A stretch of 64,000 bases of DNA from Pedobacter xixiisoli (GCF_900215335.1 NZ_OCMT01000002.1:930001-994000), one strand, 5' to 3'. Counted from the stretch's first letter, positions 16,086 to 25,458 are shown. Numbers and translations: made by a program. The notes: generated by a model not told the origin, from the letters alone.

Positions 16086-17021
16086 ATGTACTACCCTTTT
16101 TTGAGAGCCAGACAATTTGAGCTGATATCTATAAGGGAGCTTGTTGCAGACGGTACACTACAGGATAGCATTATCCCAGTATTGGAACCTGTAAAGGAAG
16201 AGTTTGGCAACCTCAATATTGCTCACGATATCTTTCAGCACCATGAGTTCAACTGTTTCTTGATTGTTAACCCCCAAGTAGGACAAACAACAGCTCACAG
16301 CACTTTCTTTCTTGACTACATCAGCCAATTAGATCATTGCAGATTTCATCCAGCTTTCATTTATACCGACAATGAAGACTTCATTCAGGAAGCTATTGCT
16401 GATTATGGTCTTGAGAATTGTATGATTATAGGGTTAGACAGTTTTTCTAACGACATTGGATTTAAGGCATGCTGTGCCATGCCAGAGGTTACCGAGATTA
16501 TGTTGCTTGATCCGGGAAAATACCGTGGTCTTGACCGTCACATTAAAACTTTGGGAAAGAATTACATCCGACTTGATGATCTTTTTGAGAAACAGGCAAA
16601 AAATGCAGACTTCTTAGAGATACCCGGACACAAATTCAGTGAAGAGCACTTATATTATCGGGAGGAAAACTATCAAGGCTTCTCGGATTTTACGACTCTT
16701 CCTTCGTTATATGTGGAGGGTGGTAGTACACCAAGGGCAGTCGTTATACACCTTACCTACCAGAATGAGGAGGATGACAATACCATCTGGATCAGACATT
16801 TCACTTCAGAATCTAACGATTCTATTGCTAACGTACAGGGTAAATTCGCCCAAGCTGCCGAGAAGGCCATCGCTTTCTGTGATGAGAAAGGCATTAACAA
16901 TGTTGCTATTGAAGAAATCCGTAAGTATCTCACCGAAGGTCGTTATCCGGGGCTGGGCACAGTTAAGAAAATTTCTATCAAAAACCACCTGATTGTAGTT
17001 GACGCTTATCTGTTACGCTAA
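16086..17021 (+). CDS. sce7725-family (beta-protein-like) protein
   Basis: 311 residues beginning MYYPFLRARQFELISIREL, the hallmark start of the sce7725 family, a relative of the phage T4 'beta' protein group. The predicted fold is mixed alpha/beta (VIPVLEPVKEE-like and FLIVNPQVGQ blocks). The region near the C-terminus reads VAIEEIRKYLTEGRYPGLGTVKKISIKNH. No catalytic motif is evident and the biochemical role is unknown. sce7725 and sce7726 are known to occur side by side. Here its stop overlaps the next start by one base (TAATG at 17019-17023), implying translational coupling to the RES protein. Confidence 0.8.
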   Translation: MYYPFLRARQFELISIRELVADGTLQDSIIPVLEPVKEEFGNLNIAHDIFQHHEFNCFLIVNPQVGQTTAHSTFFLDYISQLDHCRFHPAFIYTDNEDFIQEAIADYGLENCMIIGLDSFSNDIGFKACCAMPEVTEIMLLDPGKYRGLDRHIKTLGKNYIRLDDLFEKQAKNADFLEIPGHKFSEEHLYYREENYQGFSDFTTLPSLYVEGGSTPRAVVIHLTYQNEEDDNTIWIRHFTSESNDSIANVQGKFAQAAEKAIAFCDEKGINNVAIEEIRKYLTEGRYPGLGTVKKISIKNHLIVVDAYLLR

Positions 17022-18043
17022 TGGAAACTGTTTGCAAAGATTGCTTTCTTGATGAAGAACTGCGAGGTTTCATTATTGCTCAAGCCAAATTAGGGACTTG
17101 CGCCTGCTGCAAATCAACCGATATAGAAACCATTGCCTTAGCAGAACTGTACGATTTTTTCAATGAGTTGTTTGCCAATTTCCAGCTAAGTGATAAAGGT
17201 GAAACCATTATTCAGAAACTACAAGGCAATTGGGACTTATTTAAAAGTAATGCGATAGCTAGCAAAATTCTAAACGCAGTTATCCCGTCAATTAACACCT
17301 CCATACAAAGTATTGACGACCCCGTTGACTTTAACGACGAAATTATTGCCAATATCAATTACTGGCAAAAACTGAAAGAACAATTGAAATGGGAACGACG
17401 CTATTTGACAGATATAGCCTATTTGACGGAGGATCTTGGCTGGGATGGTTTTTTCAACAGTAAGATTAATCTGAAAAAGGAAGACCATTATTTTAGAGCG
17501 AGAATTCATACAGAACCTGCTACAGCTTCATTTCCTCTTGAAGAAATGAACTGTCCTCCAAAAGCAATATCTACTGCGGGGAGGTCAAACCCTATTGGCA
17601 TTCCTTATTTATATTTAAGTGATAATCCAGATACGATACTTTATGAAATTAGAGCCTCCTATTTAGATGAAGTAACTATTGCTACATTTTCTGTTGCAGA
17701 CAATGTTACCGCAGAAGTTAAAATTTCTGATTTCACTGAAATACCTACCTTATTCCATCCGTCTGAAGTAAATAAGCGGATCAAATCTACCTTACTTAAA
17801 AAGAGCATCAGCGTTGACCTTTCTAAGCCCATGCGCAGATATGATTCGGAACTTGATTATATCCCTACGCAATTCATCTGTGAATTTATCAAGGTATTCA
17901 CCGCAGTACAAGGAATTAAGTTTAGGAGCTCTTTGCATACTACAGGCAACAATATTGTAATATTCGACAACAATCTTTTAACCTGTAGATCAGTCGAAAA
18001 ACATCAAATTAGTGCTGTAACTATAAAAAGTAGAAAAGCTTAG
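17021..18043 (+). CDS. RES-domain protein with N-terminal zinc/HEPN_RES region
   Basis: 340 residues. Residues 1-30 carry two Cys pairs (CKDC, CACC) likely to bind zinc. About 35-130 is helical, resembling the HEPN_RES N-terminal domain. The C-terminal RES domain has its namesake residues: HYFRAR (R159), TILYEIRA (E209) and KFRSSLHTTGNN (S303/S304), plus AGRSNPIGIPYLYLS. RES domains degrade NAD+ and act as toxins (for example MbcT, Xre-RES systems). There is no Xre-type antitoxin next to it; its partners are instead sce7725 and sce7726. That suggests a defence module whose output is NAD+ depletion, which is inference. Confidence 0.85.
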   Translation: METVCKDCFLDEELRGFIIAQAKLGTCACCKSTDIETIALAELYDFFNELFANFQLSDKGETIIQKLQGNWDLFKSNAIASKILNAVIPSINTSIQSIDDPVDFNDEIIANINYWQKLKEQLKWERRYLTDIAYLTEDLGWDGFFNSKINLKKEDHYFRARIHTEPATASFPLEEMNCPPKAISTAGRSNPIGIPYLYLSDNPDTILYEIRASYLDEVTIATFSVADNVTAEVKISDFTEIPTLFHPSEVNKRIKSTLLKKSISVDLSKPMRRYDSELDYIPTQFICEFIKVFTAVQGIKFRSSLHTTGNNIVIFDNNLLTCRSVEKHQISAVTIKSRKA

Positions 18044-18700
18044 AATAGAAGGTTTAAGTTTATGCTTTAGAAACAGGCTTTTGTTAAATAAACCCGATTG
18101 CAACGACAGCCCCGAGGCACGAGGGCTATAGTGGAAAGCGGGACTGCCTGTTGCCACAAGGTAGCGGCATTAGTTTTCTAATATTAAATAGATTGTTTTT
18201 TAGGGCAAAAGATGTTTCGCCCGTACGTTATTGCCTAAAGATAGCAGTAAGTTTAAAAAGTTCAAATCATGCTTATTGGAAATAATGAATTTTATGATTT
18301 TCAATATCCTTTTCATCATGCATTATTCATAGCCCTTCGGTTTTAACCAAGGGCTAATTTCAAGAAAGTTCATACTATCGCATTAAGATACCGGACTAAA
18401 TCCGGCATGACGAACTAGGAATGGTTGGTGGGTTATTTCCCGAAGTGTCGGGATCTCGCTTTGCAAGCTCAACATTCGGTTCCTTCGGTTTTAACTAGGG
18501 GCTAATGAATAATGATTATTTCGGCGGATGAGGACGCCAGCCGATAAGAAATTTAAACAACCTGAAATCGAGCCAAAAAGAGATAATTCTTGATATAGAC
18601 CACCTTTCTGAAATGCTAGAGCGTTGTATGCTTGGCGATGAAATTGATAAACGGATAGCGGCATGTATAATTGGGACGACTTCTCAAGGTCATACTACCC
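18044..18700. repeat. Repeat-rich non-coding gap
   Basis: It contains a hairpin gggc...gccc element at about 18202-18225, the tagcccttcggttttaaccaagggcta-type palindrome at 18330-18356, and a degenerate copy at 18480-18504. The block 18203-18356 is a near copy of 21300-21450. A startless plus-strand frame from about 18545 to 18705 (IILDIDHLSEMLERCMLGDE) may be the tail of a lost gene; I do not recognise it. Confidence 0.6.
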
Positions 18701-18701
18701 C

Positions 18702-18832
18702 TTAAACATCTCACTCCTATGCCATGCCAATGCTTCCTGTGCTGGGCAATGGTTTACTTGTTGAGGTAAATGATTTGTCGCCCTTTTAATGTGCTTAGCG
18801 CATAAGGATGGTTTTTATTTTCTGTTAAATAA
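18702..18832 (-). pseudogene. Relic of the HNH endonuclease 3' end
   Basis: About 131 bases match 20330-20460, the last codons of the HNH gene, at roughly 80-85% identity by eye and on the same strand. The relic reads YLTENKNHPYALSTLKGRQI, then one base is out of frame before PAQEALAWHRSEMFK, against YLTEDKTHPYALNALKGKQI and PAQEALEWHRSEVFK in the full gene. It has no start and lies just beyond the terminator of the HipA-like pair. Either the segment was duplicated, or an incoming element brought a replacement 3' end for the HNH gene. Confidence 0.75.
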
Positions 18833-18857
18833 AAAAGACCGAGTAATTTCGGTCTTT
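18831..18857 (-). terminator. Rho-independent terminator after the HipA-like operon
   Basis: Nine-pair stem aaagaccga/tcggtcttt (18834-18842 and 18849-18857) followed on the minus strand by six T residues. It lies 23 nt past the stop of the HipA_N-like gene. Confidence 0.75.
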
Positions 18858-18879
18858 CTATATGCGATTAACATTGAAA

Positions 18880-19272
18880 TTATTTTAACTGCAGACGGAA
18901 GGGATTGTTAACTGAATATTCGCCAAACAATTCCAACAACTTTACTACATTCTGCTTTTCGGAAGGATTTTGATCTATATAGGACTTTATTTTAGGTTGC
19001 TTGAGTGAAGGAATCCTATTAGAAAAAAATGGCCATAGGATTTTCGACTTATACACTTTATTCGGTTCTGGAAAATCTATTAACGGAGAAATGACCTGCT
19101 GCTTCTTAAATAAATCAGCATATTCAAATACCCATTCTTCTCCTAAAAACTTTAGTGTTCCCATTTCTAGTTCATGATATTTCAAAGAAAACAAATGCGT
19201 AGTTTCTTGATGTTCAAGAGAAATAGCTTGTTTTTTTGATGAGGATAATAAGTTTTTAATTTTCTTTAACAT
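18880..19272 (-). CDS. HipA N-terminal-domain protein (split HipA)
   Basis: 130 residues. From about 36 it matches the HipA_N domain: MGTLKFLGEEWVFEYADLF, ISPLIDFPEPNKVYKSKILW, PFFSNRIPSLKQPKI. In classical HipA this precedes the kinase in one chain. Here it is a separate small protein encoded after the kinase, with a basic N-terminal extension (MLKKIKNLLSSSKKQ). In split systems such as E. coli HipBST the equivalent small protein restrains the kinase, so an antitoxin or regulatory role is plausible but inferred. Its ATG is 5 nt beyond the stop that the kinase would have if its premature stop were absent, consistent with original translational coupling. Confidence 0.75.
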   Translation of the reverse strand: MLKKIKNLLSSSKKQAISLEHQETTHLFSLKYHELEMGTLKFLGEEWVFEYADLFKKQQVISPLIDFPEPNKVYKSKILWPFFSNRIPSLKQPKIKSYIDQNPSEKQNVVKLLELFGEYSVNNPFRLQLK

Positions 19273-19277
19273 AAGTC

Positions 19278-20288
19278 TTATTTCAAAAGAATTTCGCTTA
19301 TTTTATTAAACCGAGTTTCCAAAATGTATTGGATAACATCTCTTCTTTCTTTTATAAACAAAGAACCAAAGTCTTTGTGTAATTTATCTAAAATTAATTT
19401 AAGATGATCTTAATTCGTCCAAGTATTTATGTGCTTTTTATTAAAACATGATTTGAGATGTAAGTGATGAATTAGATCAAAGTGATTACAATCTGCATTA
19501 TCAGGAATACTAATTTTGGGTACCGACTTTACAACGTATTTTTGTAGCTGTATCTTATCATTGCGAGTTAATTCTTTATGCAAAGGTAATACATTTTTGT
19601 CAGAATTATTCCAAAGCAAGCCTCTGGCCGTGTCATAAACTGGTGAAAAATAAGGTGGATGTTCATTTTTTACATGTGAAATTACACCCCAATTATAATA
19701 ATGCCTGTCGTTATTTCCCGTTAACGCATCAAACAAGATCATGTGTAGAAACCCCTCTATAATGGCATGCGAGTTGTCTGGAAATACTTTGTTGATTGCG
19801 AATAGTACATCATCTATATGTATTTCCCCTTTAAGTTTTTTTGTTCGGTCTAGTTCGTCAATCCAGTCTGTATTATCTTCATTTAGGTAGCTAGTGAGAA
19901 TATTGGCTCCATGACTTAATACCTGTTCTTCTGTATGGAAGTGCTCACTCAAATATCTAATATAATCTTCGGCAAAGATTAACTTACTATTGGCTATACT
20001 CATTCCAAAACATTGCCCTAGAACTGTCAAAAAATGTTCAGTTATACTTTCATTAGGATACCACTTGTGTCCTATTTTAGCAATATATTTTTTCCAGGTT
20101 TTTGGATTGCTTTTTTTTCCTTCGCCATAAGTATACAATCTAATCAAATCTTTTGGTGCATCACCTCCAACGGTTTCACTCAGCGCAACAACTTGATGAC
20201 TTTTTGCCAAATAAAATTGTTTTACTGAGGGTGATAGTCCACTACGCTTTTCGATCTTATAAGAAATTAATTTTTTGGCAGACTTCAT
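19278..20288 (-). pseudogene. HipA-like kinase with an in-frame premature stop
   Basis: The first frame, 20288-19410, encodes 292 residues with HipA-kinase features: YIAKIGHKWYPNESITEHF, the catalytic ALTGNNDRHYYNWGVI, and SPVYDTARGLLWN. A TAA at 19412-19410 ends it. Beyond that the same frame stays open for 43 more codons with normal codon use (DHLKLILDKLHKDFGSLFIK..., ending EILLK) to a TAA at 19280-19278, 5 nt before the HipA_N-like gene. The full product would be about 336 residues. So there is a nonsense substitution removing the C-terminal helices, or a sequencing error, or tolerated truncation. HipA kinases phosphorylate translation factors such as GltX and cause dormancy. Confidence 0.7.
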
Positions 20289-20322
20289 GTATTAAATTAC
20301 TTATATGAGGATACTAATTTAG

Positions 20323-21279
20323 TTAATTTTTAAACACCTCACTCCTATGCCATTCCAAAGCTTCTTGGGCTGGGTAATGGTTTTGTTGTTGAGGCAATAT
20401 AATTTGTTTTCCCTTTAATGCATTAAGTGCATAAGGATGGGTTTTATCTTCTGTTAAATATTCGGACACTAGAATACGATAGTTATCATCGATACTGAGC
20501 AGCCCACGGTCAAAAGCACGATGCATATTTGGGCAAAGGGCAATTCCATTGGTTACGCTATCGTTTTGAGTACGACTAAAAGGCACAATGTGGCAGGCAT
20601 CGATAAAGCTATGCTTGTACATACTGCTGAGGCTCATGCCTGTGAAGCAGCATTGCTGTTGGTAGAGTTTGGGTACTAAGCGTTTAAACAGGCCATTGCG
20701 TACAAAAACATCTTCTTCGGTGTATTTGCTGATGTGTTTCAGCTTGGCAAGAGGCTCTTCTAATAGATCGGAAGTTTGGTCGTTAAGGTAGCCTTGCCCG
20801 TGCTGTTTGGCGGCGAGCAGGTTATTTTTGTTGGCTACAAAGTAGGTATCTAGCAGTACTTGTTTGAGGTAGGTTCGGCTAATGCTATCGTTGAGCAAGA
20901 GCCATAAATCTGTTGCGAGGTAGCCGTATTGGCAAATGCTAGCCAACACACTTACGGATTTGATATGTGCATTGATTTGGCAGCCTGGCATGGGCTGTAA
21001 GAACCAGTAGCCTTGGCCTTCTACCCTTTCATTTTGTAGGTAGTAGAATGGCTGGGTAAAGTCTTCTTGGTGGGCAGTACTTACCAACAAGAGCCAGTTT
21101 TCTTTAAAGGTGCCAACCAATTGGGCTTCTACAAATACTCTGTTATCGGTTACGATACCTTTTTCGATGAGTTCGATGAGGGTTAATAGCAAAATAGGTT
21201 TATGCGGTGCTGCACCGTATTTGGTTCCGCCTCGTTTAAGGCGTGAAAAAGCTTTGGCGTATTTCTGGAGAGCGAGCAA
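20323..21279 (-). CDS. HNH endonuclease, McrA-like
   Basis: 318 residues. The N-terminal part (about 1-150) contains KYGAAPHKPILLLTLIELIEKG. This resembles the modified-DNA (sulfur)-binding region of ScoMcrA-like enzymes. The C-terminal HNH_2-type nuclease has CCFTGM, DACHIVPFS, NGIALCPNMHRAFDRG, with the zinc-binding and catalytic His/Asn/His pattern intact. Such enzymes cut modified or phosphorothioated DNA and are grouped with type IV restriction. It is 34 nt upstream of the HipA-like kinase on the same strand, so the three genes may be one transcript. Its last about 130 bases exist a second time at 18702-18832. Confidence 0.85.
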   Translation of the reverse strand: MLALQKYAKAFSRLKRGGTKYGAAPHKPILLLTLIELIEKGIVTDNRVFVEAQLVGTFKENWLLLVSTAHQEDFTQPFYYLQNERVEGQGYWFLQPMPGCQINAHIKSVSVLASICQYGYLATDLWLLLNDSISRTYLKQVLLDTYFVANKNNLLAAKQHGQGYLNDQTSDLLEEPLAKLKHISKYTEEDVFVRNGLFKRLVPKLYQQQCCFTGMSLSSMYKHSFIDACHIVPFSRTQNDSVTNGIALCPNMHRAFDRGLLSIDDNYRILVSEYLTEDKTHPYALNALKGKQIILPQQQNHYPAQEALEWHRSEVFKN

Positions 21280-21872
21280 TTGGTTGTTTTTTTTAAAAGG
21301 GGCGAAAAATGTTTCGCCCGTACGTTATTGCCTAAAGATAGCAGGAAGTTTAAAAAGTTCAAATCATGCTTTGGAAATAGTGAATTTTATGAGTTTCAAT
21401 ATCCTTTCATCATGTATTATTCATAGCCCTTCGGTTTTAACCAAGGGCTAACTAATTGGAAAGATTGCTTCATTCCCATATACATTCCCCATTCTTCAGT
21501 TCGCAATGACGGTTTGGGAATGGATGACGAACTAGGAATGGTTGGTGGAATATTATTGATAGCCTTCTAGTTTTAACCAGGGGCTGATATCAGGCATAAC
21601 AAGATAGATCCTTCGACAAGCTCTGGATGACAGGGTGCAGAGGATGACGAACTAGGAATGGTTGGTTGTTATTTCCCGAAGTGTCGGGATCTCGCTTTGC
21701 AAGCTCATCATGCAGTTCTTCGGTTTTAAACAAGGGCGAATTGTTTAATAAACCCGATTAGCGATAGGGCTAGAAAATATAGCAGGTATCTTTTCATTTG
21801 ATGTTTAGGGTGCTTATTGGGCGAAAAATGTTTCGTCCATACTATTGCTTGCTGGATATTGATTTTTAACGC
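21280..21872. repeat. Repeat-filled gap between HNH gene and sheath gene
   Basis: No gene. It holds the gggcgaaaaatgtttcgcccgtac hairpin at 21299-21325 and a variant at 21818-21840. Palindrome copies lie at 21424-21450, 21560-21586 (decayed) and 21715-21738 (decayed), with an agattgcttcattccc...gcaatgacgg element at about 21460-21515. A reversed copy of the gatccttcgacaagctc repeat is at about 21605-21632. The left 150 bases duplicate 18203-18356. Confidence 0.7.
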
Positions 21873-23348
21873 TTAGCTTTTCTGCATTTGCTGTTGAAAG
21901 GTGATTTCTATGAATTCTGCAGGTCTAGAGATGGCTACCAAAACCGTAATACGCATGATCCCTTCCAGTATATCATCGGGGCTCATGGTTTCGCCCAAAC
22001 CAATGTGTACGCTAAAGGCATCTTCTGGTACGGCGCCTGCCAATCCGCCGCGTTTCCAAATGCCATTAAGGAAATTGATGAGCATACTGCGTACCGTTAC
22101 CCAAGTATTGGCTACATTTGGCTCAAATACAAAGGCTTTAGTTGCGCTTTTAATACTTTCTGTTAACATGATCATGGTTCTGCGCACATTGATGTACCTC
22201 CAGTCTAACGAATTGGCATCCAAGGTTCTTGCGCCCCATACTTTTATACCCTCGCCTGTAAAATAGCGGATGGCATTGACAGCTTTGCCTTCAAGCGGTA
22301 CATTGAGGTCTTCCTGCTGCTGATGAGAAATGTTTACCGCCGTGCTGATGATGTTAGCCATGCCCACATTTGCCGGAGCTTTCCAAACTTCTTTAGTATT
22401 ATCCGTAAGGCAATAGATACCCGCCATGGCCGCTGCCGTAGGCAATAAGTTAAGCTGTTGCAACATTTCTTGCATCACCATGGCATAAAGTGGGATTTCT
22501 TGATAAAGTAGCTGATGTATCTTTTGCAGCTCGGTTTCCGCCAGCTTGGGGTCTATACTGTCAATCGTTTTCACCAAAGCAGGCGGCGAGTACGCTTTCA
22601 ATATCGCTTTGAAATTAGCAATATCGGCTGGGGTGATATTGGCAAAGGAAACTTCGTTGGCAGCAACGATAGAAGTATGTAACCAAGGATAATAGGCTGC
22701 CACGTAGCTGAGGTGGGGCGTGGTCATTTGCTCCCTAAACTTACTGACTACATCGCCATTGGCATCTTTTCTATCTTTATAACCCTCATATACGTCTACA
22801 ATGGCTACTCGGCTGTGCATTTGCCCGCAATGGTTGGCTATTGCGTTCTGTACCTCGTAATAGTCGTGCTGGGTAAGGTTTACCGCTTCTGGCACAATTA
22901 CCATGGTAGGCTCTTGTTCTTTCAAAAGTGTGGCTATGCCGCTGATGAGTGTATCTTTGTTCAGTTCGTCGTGATAGCTACCTACGGATACGATGTAACA
23001 AGGGCCGCCGCCGTTGGCGAAGAAGAGTTTCAAGTTTCGATAAAAGCTGAATTTATCTGTTAGGCTTATTTTGATTTGCTGAAATGCGGTTGCTAAATCA
23101 GCAACAGGCTTGTCATTTACCGCTGTAGTATCGATATGAAAAAGTGATTTCGGACCTTCTCCAAAATAGCTTACATATTCTGCCAAGGAACTGACACGCC
23201 ATGGAACGGCGCTAAGCGAGTGGCTACCGTTGATGGCCTTTTCGGTGTATCCGATAAAAGCGGGTACTGCCGTGGCTACTTCTACAACTGAATTGGGAAA
23301 AGCATTTTTTTCAACGAGATACACTCCCGGTGTTTTCATTGCGCACAT
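21873..23348 (-). CDS. Phage tail sheath-family protein (contractile injection type), solitary
   Basis: 491 residues. The start MKTPGVYLVEKNAFPNSVV then ATAVPAFIGYTEKA is the sheath N-terminus of extracellular contractile injection systems and phage tails. The C-terminal sheath domain is intact: GIKVWGARTL, DWRYINVRRTMIMLTESI, FVFEPNVANTWVTVRSM, and LVAISRPAEFIEITFQQ. It should therefore be a full-length subunit able to form a contractile sleeve. No tube, baseplate, LysM adaptor, spike, AAA ATPase or terminator-cap gene is next to it. Both sides are repeat-filled gaps, so it is an orphan here. Start: ATG at 23348 or three codons later at 23339. Confidence 0.9.
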   Translation of the reverse strand: MCAMKTPGVYLVEKNAFPNSVVEVATAVPAFIGYTEKAINGSHSLSAVPWRVSSLAEYVSYFGEGPKSLFHIDTTAVNDKPVADLATAFQQIKISLTDKFSFYRNLKLFFANGGGPCYIVSVGSYHDELNKDTLISGIATLLKEQEPTMVIVPEAVNLTQHDYYEVQNAIANHCGQMHSRVAIVDVYEGYKDRKDANGDVVSKFREQMTTPHLSYVAAYYPWLHTSIVAANEVSFANITPADIANFKAILKAYSPPALVKTIDSIDPKLAETELQKIHQLLYQEIPLYAMVMQEMLQQLNLLPTAAAMAGIYCLTDNTKEVWKAPANVGMANIISTAVNISHQQQEDLNVPLEGKAVNAIRYFTGEGIKVWGARTLDANSLDWRYINVRRTMIMLTESIKSATKAFVFEPNVANTWVTVRSMLINFLNGIWKRGGLAGAVPEDAFSVHIGLGETMSPDDILEGIMRITVLVAISRPAEFIEITFQQQMQKS

Positions 23349-23952
23349 GATGAAGAAATTTGAGGTGATTTTTAGAGCTAGTTAATTGGTTGGTTTTATG
23401 TGGGCGAAAAATTTTTCTCCCATAAGCTAATTTAAGGGAAAGATTGGGATTATGGAAATGTGGGTTGCGGGTTATTAAGGGGCTGTGAATAGATTGCCTC
23501 ACTGGATAGATTGCTTCACTCCTCTCAAATCCCTCGCTTCCGTTCGCAATGACGGTTTGGGAATTGATGACGAACTGTAAATGGCTGGTGGATTGTTATT
23601 CATAGCCCTTCGGTTTTATCCAGAGTAATGAATATTTAAATAGGTGAAGAAACCAATCGATAAAAAAAACTCTTACTAACTCTACTGAAGTGTAGGGACA
23701 GGTACTTGATTGTCTATATTTTAGGCGAGAGATGTTTTGGACGTAAGCTATTGTCTAATGCTAATGGAAAGTTAAAAAATGAAAATTTAAGGTATGGAAT
23801 CGAACATTTTTCAGTTGCCATACTACCAGTGCAAAGTGAATGCGTAGACGTAGTTGATTTACCTAAATGTAGGTATTGACTGGCATAGTAACAACAAGTA
23901 AGTTTACATTAAAATCCATCACTATAAAACCATAAAAATTCAAATTACGCTC
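23349..23952. repeat. Repeat-filled gap
   Basis: It contains variant hairpins at 23402-23421 and 23723-23745, the ggatagattgcttcactcc...gcaatgacgg element at about 23500-23560, and a truncated palindrome at 23603-23628. From about 23760 to 23952 I see no feature; the promoter of the next gene should be there. Confidence 0.6.
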
Positions 23953-25458
23953 ATGAAAAAAATGTTAATGGTGCTTGTTGCACTCTTATTTTGCTCACAA
24001 ATAAAAGCGCAGCAAACAATTACGCTAAAATTAAATCCAGACTCTCCGAACTTCAACAAAGACGACCTTAAAAAACTGGAAACCCTTAAGAAAGGTGATT
24101 TTTATGTATTGAAAATCGAGAATATCAACCTAAATCTTTACAAAATAAGCTTTAAGGCAAAAGATAGCACTATTGTATCGAGTGTCAACAGTTTCCCAAC
24201 TTTTGACCTTCTCAACGTAGGCGGCATAGCGGACATCTTGGGGAAAATTGGCTCGGGTATAACTTCTGCAGCAGAAACACTTCCAGACAACACCGCTGCG
24301 AAGGCTTTTCTTCAACAAAAAGGGCTTTTAAATCATGCAAACCAGTTGATGCTAGAAAAGATGAAAAGCGAAGATTTTACTGCACTTTACGACAAGATTA
24401 AAACTGAGGAGGAGATTCTTAAAAAACTATTGGAAGCTAGAATTGTGAAAGAGAAGGCGGAGCTTTTAAATAAACAAAAGGAAATTAACGAGTTGAGGGA
24501 TGAGATTGCCAAATTGCAATCGGAGGTTCAGCAAAAATTACTGAGTTATTTGGTATTAGATCAAAGTAGTGAAACCTACAAGAACCTAAATATTAGCACT
24601 AACATTAGCAAGGTGTTAACAAGTACCAACAGCATACGTAAAGAATTAAAGCAGTTAGGAAATCAGTTAAATACCCAACAGGAGGAGTTTAACAGCTTTA
24701 TTTCGCAAGATCGATTTAAAAAGATTTTGGAGGATGCAAAACAACAAAAACTGTTAGAAGCCACTAAGCTAATAGAATCAGCCTATATTAAAGGTATAGG
24801 GGATAAAGAAAAACTTTTAGAACCGATTAGTCCCGATATTACTGGCAATTGGTTAAAAGAATTACTTTATAAAGAGAACAATATAAAAACAACTTATACC
24901 TCGTTGCCACAACAATTTAATGGCGACCAAACTAAATTACGTATTGAGCTGACATCACTTAAAGAAGAATACGCATTGCCTAGCTATAGTACGGAAATCC
25001 AGTTTCCGCAACGTAAAAAATTCTTTATAGGGGCTGGAATGTCATTTTACTATGCTAATTTTAGAGAAGATGCTTATAGTGTGAGCAGCAGAACCATAGC
25101 GCCTGAAGTAAATGAATACAGTATAGTTGCAGAAGACTATAAGAAAGGCGAACTGGGTTTGTCCGCCATGCTCCATTTTGGAATGAGGTTAACCGACATT
25201 TTTGCCGTAAATGTAGTAACAGGACCCGCACTTTCTTTAACTAATACAGTAAAGCCTAGGGTAGCTATTGGAGGTGGATTCACATTAGGAAACAAAAACA
25301 TGTTAAGTCTAAACTATCTTTGCTTAGGTGGGTATGTTGATAGAAAAAGTAACGTTTATAACGCAGGTACTACTTACAGTAGCAAACCAGAGGTCACGAC
25401 AGTTGCTAAACTAAGAGGTGCAAGTGCAATATCTTTAGGTTACATCTACAAATTTTAG
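23953..25458 (+). CDS. Exported coiled-coil protein with C-terminal beta-barrel-like domain
   Basis: 501 residues. A signal peptide (1-20, ending IKAQ) is followed by an N-terminal domain (NFNKDDLKKLETLKKGDFYVLKI region). There is a long coiled coil (about 140-270, for example LLNKQKEINELRDEIAKL), and the last about 150 residues have alternating hydrophobic strands (FFIGAGMSFYYANF, LSAMLHFGMRLTDIFAV, AIGGGFTLGNKNMLSLNY). That end looks like a small outer-membrane barrel. No known family is recognised. It stands alone between repeat gaps. Confidence 0.7.
   Translation: MKKMLMVLVALLFCSQIKAQQTITLKLNPDSPNFNKDDLKKLETLKKGDFYVLKIENINLNLYKISFKAKDSTIVSSVNSFPTFDLLNVGGIADILGKIGSGITSAAETLPDNTAAKAFLQQKGLLNHANQLMLEKMKSEDFTALYDKIKTEEEILKKLLEARIVKEKAELLNKQKEINELRDEIAKLQSEVQQKLLSYLVLDQSSETYKNLNISTNISKVLTSTNSIRKELKQLGNQLNTQQEEFNSFISQDRFKKILEDAKQQKLLEATKLIESAYIKGIGDKEKLLEPISPDITGNWLKELLYKENNIKTTYTSLPQQFNGDQTKLRIELTSLKEEYALPSYSTEIQFPQRKKFFIGAGMSFYYANFREDAYSVSSRTIAPEVNEYSIVAEDYKKGELGLSAMLHFGMRLTDIFAVNVVTGPALSLTNTVKPRVAIGGGFTLGNKNMLSLNYLCLGGYVDRKSNVYNAGTTYSSKPEVTTVAKLRGASAISLGYIYKF

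Noticed and set aside
23311..23502. 63-codon minus-strand frame upstream of the sheath gene
   Set aside because: It consists of repeat sequence and overlaps the sheath start in another frame.
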